Shown here one piece after another: positions 5,136 to 6,548 of a DNA stretch of 6,548 nucleotides; position 1 is the first letter of the stretch, and each line of letters opens with the position of its first letter. The notes beneath the pieces are model-generated. The model worked only from the letters and a program-made list of their open reading frames with translations. It did not search any database and had not been told where the DNA came from. The translations under genes were made by a program, and so were the position numbers. Location: contig DAOWIM010000091.1 in NCBI GenBank assembly GCA_030640905.1, positions 1 through 6,548 on the forward strand, written 5' to 3'. This stretch comes from a bacterium. Its GTDB lineage: Bacteria > Zixibacteria > MSB-5A5 > GN15 > FEB-12.

Positions 5136-6396
5136 TTGCCACTTTAACATAGAGGATTCGTTGCCCAGAGACCCTGTCGACCTCAAACTCAAAATTGTGC
5201 CATAGAACCTTGCGTCCCTCGTCGGGAACCGAACCAACCAGATCATAAATCAGACCACCGACCGTATCGTAGTCGCCCAGATCGTGTTCGGTATCAAAGA
5301 AATCCTGGAGTTTTTCCATCAGCAGCGAAGCGTTGACTAGATAGCGCCCATCGTCAAGTGACCTGATATCGGCTTCCTCAAGATCGTGCTCATCCTGAAT
5401 CTCCCCGAAAATCTCCTCAATGATATCTTCAAGCGTCACCAGACCGGCCACACCGCCATACTCGTCCGCAACGATGGCGATATGTAACTTCCGGGCCTTG
5501 AACTCGCCTAGAAGTTCTCCGATGATCTTGGTCTCGGGAACGAAGTACGGCTTGCGCAGATAAGTTATTATCTCAAATTCCTCTCCCGGCTCCGGCATCC
5601 TGTTGAAAAGGTCCTTCACATAGAGAAGACCAATCACGCGATCAATCGACTCATCATAGACCGGGTACCGTGAATGCCCGTCTCCACGCACCAACTCCTT
5701 GATGTCCCGAAAGCTCATCTGCTTGTTGACACCGACTATATCCATCCGGGGAATCATGATCTCGCGGACGACCGTCTGATCCAGGAGGAATATCTGGCCA
5801 ATCATTTCTTTCTCGTCATCCTCGACAATCGCCTCACCGATACCGGCCTCCTCGGCCAGAGTCTCAATCGCCCGCTCAACAATCTCTTCCTTCTCCTCTT
5901 CGGTGACTTGCTTCTCAGCCGGACCACTCTTGAGGCCGCGCGTGTAGAGCCTGACCAACGGCGAGAAAAGGACATACAGCGTGGAGATGATCCAGATATA
6001 GCGTGTCATCTGAAGGTTGACTGCTTTCCGGGCATAACGCCGCGGCAGGAATTCGATAGAGACAATGTAGACGAGCCACAATCCGATCAAACCCGGCAGA
6101 TAGACCGCGGGTCGGCTCAACCCCACGGCGGCGGCAATGCTGTCAAACAACATAACCGCAAGCAAGGTCGTGAGAATCAGGATCACAGACTTGAAAATAA
6201 CCGCGACCTGCGTAAACGCTCGAGGATCGTCGACCAGACGTTTTAGGAAGGCACGGCGCGATCTTGACACCGATGGAAACAGATTCTCTACTTCGTCGGG
6301 ATCGATATAAACCGCCAGCGAATAGAGCGAGATTATGTATCCGACGAGGTAGCTGGCAACGATTGTAAGAAAGGCAATAAACTCATGCATCGTCAT
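5125..6396 (-). CDS. CorC/HlyC-type membrane protein with paired CBS domains (hemolysin family, CNNM-like)
   Basis: The 423-residue protein has an N-terminal membrane domain of the DUF21/CNNM kind with about four hydrophobic segments (5-30, 64-84, 97-116, 131-150). A charged linker follows (159-200), then CBS1 (about 210-265, REIMIPRMDIVGV to RVIGLLYVKDLF) and CBS2 (about 275-333, including IAIVADEYGGVAGLVTLEDIIEEIFGEI). The C-terminus is a CorC_HlyC transporter-associated domain (about 343-421). Family members are linked to magnesium or cobalt export and resistance; the CBS pair usually binds adenine nucleotides. Hemolysin is an old family name and does not imply a toxin. The usual GE-x2-PK stretch of the membrane domain reads IEFLPRR here (114-120), so transport activity is less certain. 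The ATG at 6396 overlaps the ybeY stop as ATGA, which favours it over the ATG at 6390. The 3' end overlaps the opposing histidine kinase by 11 bp. Confidence 0.9.
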   Translation of the reverse strand: MTMHEFIAFLTIVASYLVGYIISLYSLAVYIDPDEVENLFPSVSRSRRAFLKRLVDDPRAFTQVAVIFKSVILILTTLLAVMLFDSIAAAVGLSRPAVYLPGLIGLWLVYIVSIEFLPRRYARKAVNLQMTRYIWIISTLYVLFSPLVRLYTRGLKSGPAEKQVTEEEKEEIVERAIETLAEEAGIGEAIVEDDEKEMIGQIFLLDQTVVREIMIPRMDIVGVNKQMSFRDIKELVRGDGHSRYPVYDESIDRVIGLLYVKDLFNRMPEPGEEFEIITYLRKPYFVPETKIIGELLGEFKARKLHIAIVADEYGGVAGLVTLEDIIEEIFGEIQDEHDLEEADIRSLDDGRYLVNASLLMEKLQDFFDTEHDLGDYDTVGGLIYDLVGSVPDEGRKVLWHNFEFEVDRVSGQRILYVKVAIKS

Positions 6397-6548
6397 CGGC
6401 TCCCGGCCAGACGGTTCAAATAGAGTCGCTCTTTCTCCTGCATCAACACAGTCTCGGCTTTCCTCTTGTGGTCATATCCAAACAGATGCAAAAGTCCATG
6501 GCATGTCAGGCGAACAATCTCCTCGTTGAGAGTAGCGCCGTAGCCGGT
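6393..6548 (-). CDS. ybeY: Endoribonuclease/rRNA maturation factor YbeY, C-terminal 51 residues
   Basis: Only the C-terminal part is in the window; the 5' end lies beyond 6548. The visible residues contain the YbeY zinc-site signature HGLLHLFGYDH, with the H-x3-H-x5-H spacing of the three metal-binding histidines, preceded by GATLNEEIVRLTC and followed by the usual short helical tail (AETVLMQEKERLYLNRL). YbeY is a single-strand-specific metallo-endoribonuclease involved in 16S rRNA 3'-end maturation and ribosome quality control in the cytoplasm. Its stop TGA (6395-6393) overlaps the start of the CorC-like gene as ATGA. The same order, ybeY then a corC-like gene (ybeX), is found in many bacteria including Escherichia coli, which supports both identifications. 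Confidence 0.93.
   Translation of the reverse strand, partial: TGYGATLNEEIVRLTCHGLLHLFGYDHKRKAETVLMQEKERLYLNRLAGSR

Noticed and set aside
5674..6246. Plus-strand open frame of 190 codons
   Set aside because: It is a shadow of the CorC-like gene on the minus strand; the sequence is compositionally biased and matches no family.

Overview
The window comes from a Gram-negative (diderm) bacterium. The evidence is a kinase for the ADP-heptose precursor of lipopolysaccharide, a secreted protein with a classical signal peptide, and a membrane sensor kinase. Base composition is close to balanced. A DUF3467 protein beside conserved housekeeping genes would fit the FCB group or a related candidate phylum, but that placement is a weak inference.

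Layout. Positions 1-1560 (minus strand) hold a two-gene unit: a heptose-7-phosphate kinase (rfaE1/hldA type) whose reading frame is broken by one frameshift near 1133-1150, then a secreted protein of unknown function that starts 3 nt after the kinase stop and runs off the left edge. Positions 1561-1689 are a short divergent control region with back-to-back promoter-like sequences and an unusual ribosome-binding arrangement in front of rfaE1. Positions 1690-2395 (plus strand) hold a DUF3467 protein and a 71-residue zinc-ribbon membrane protein, separated by a four-copy 19-bp tandem repeat. A stem-loop follows the second gene. Positions 2628-5135 (plus strand) encode a large two-TM, double-PAS histidine kinase with a degenerate receiver-like C-terminus. 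Positions 5125-6548 (minus strand) hold the end of ybeY and a CorC/HlyC-type CBS membrane protein, translationally coupled by a 4-nt ATGA overlap. The CorC-like gene and the histidine kinase converge and overlap by 11 bp at their 3' ends.

How the genes work together. ybeY plus a CorC-like gene is a widely conserved pairing (rRNA maturation beside a membrane CBS protein). The rfaE1 unit serves the outer-membrane surface. The sensor kinase has no response regulator in the window, so its output is unknown. I see no mobile element, CRISPR array, tRNA or rRNA, and no clear new system. The points most worth checking are the rfaE1 frameshift, the hairpin between its Shine-Dalgarno sequence and start codon, the tandem repeat, and the pseudo-receiver on the kinase.
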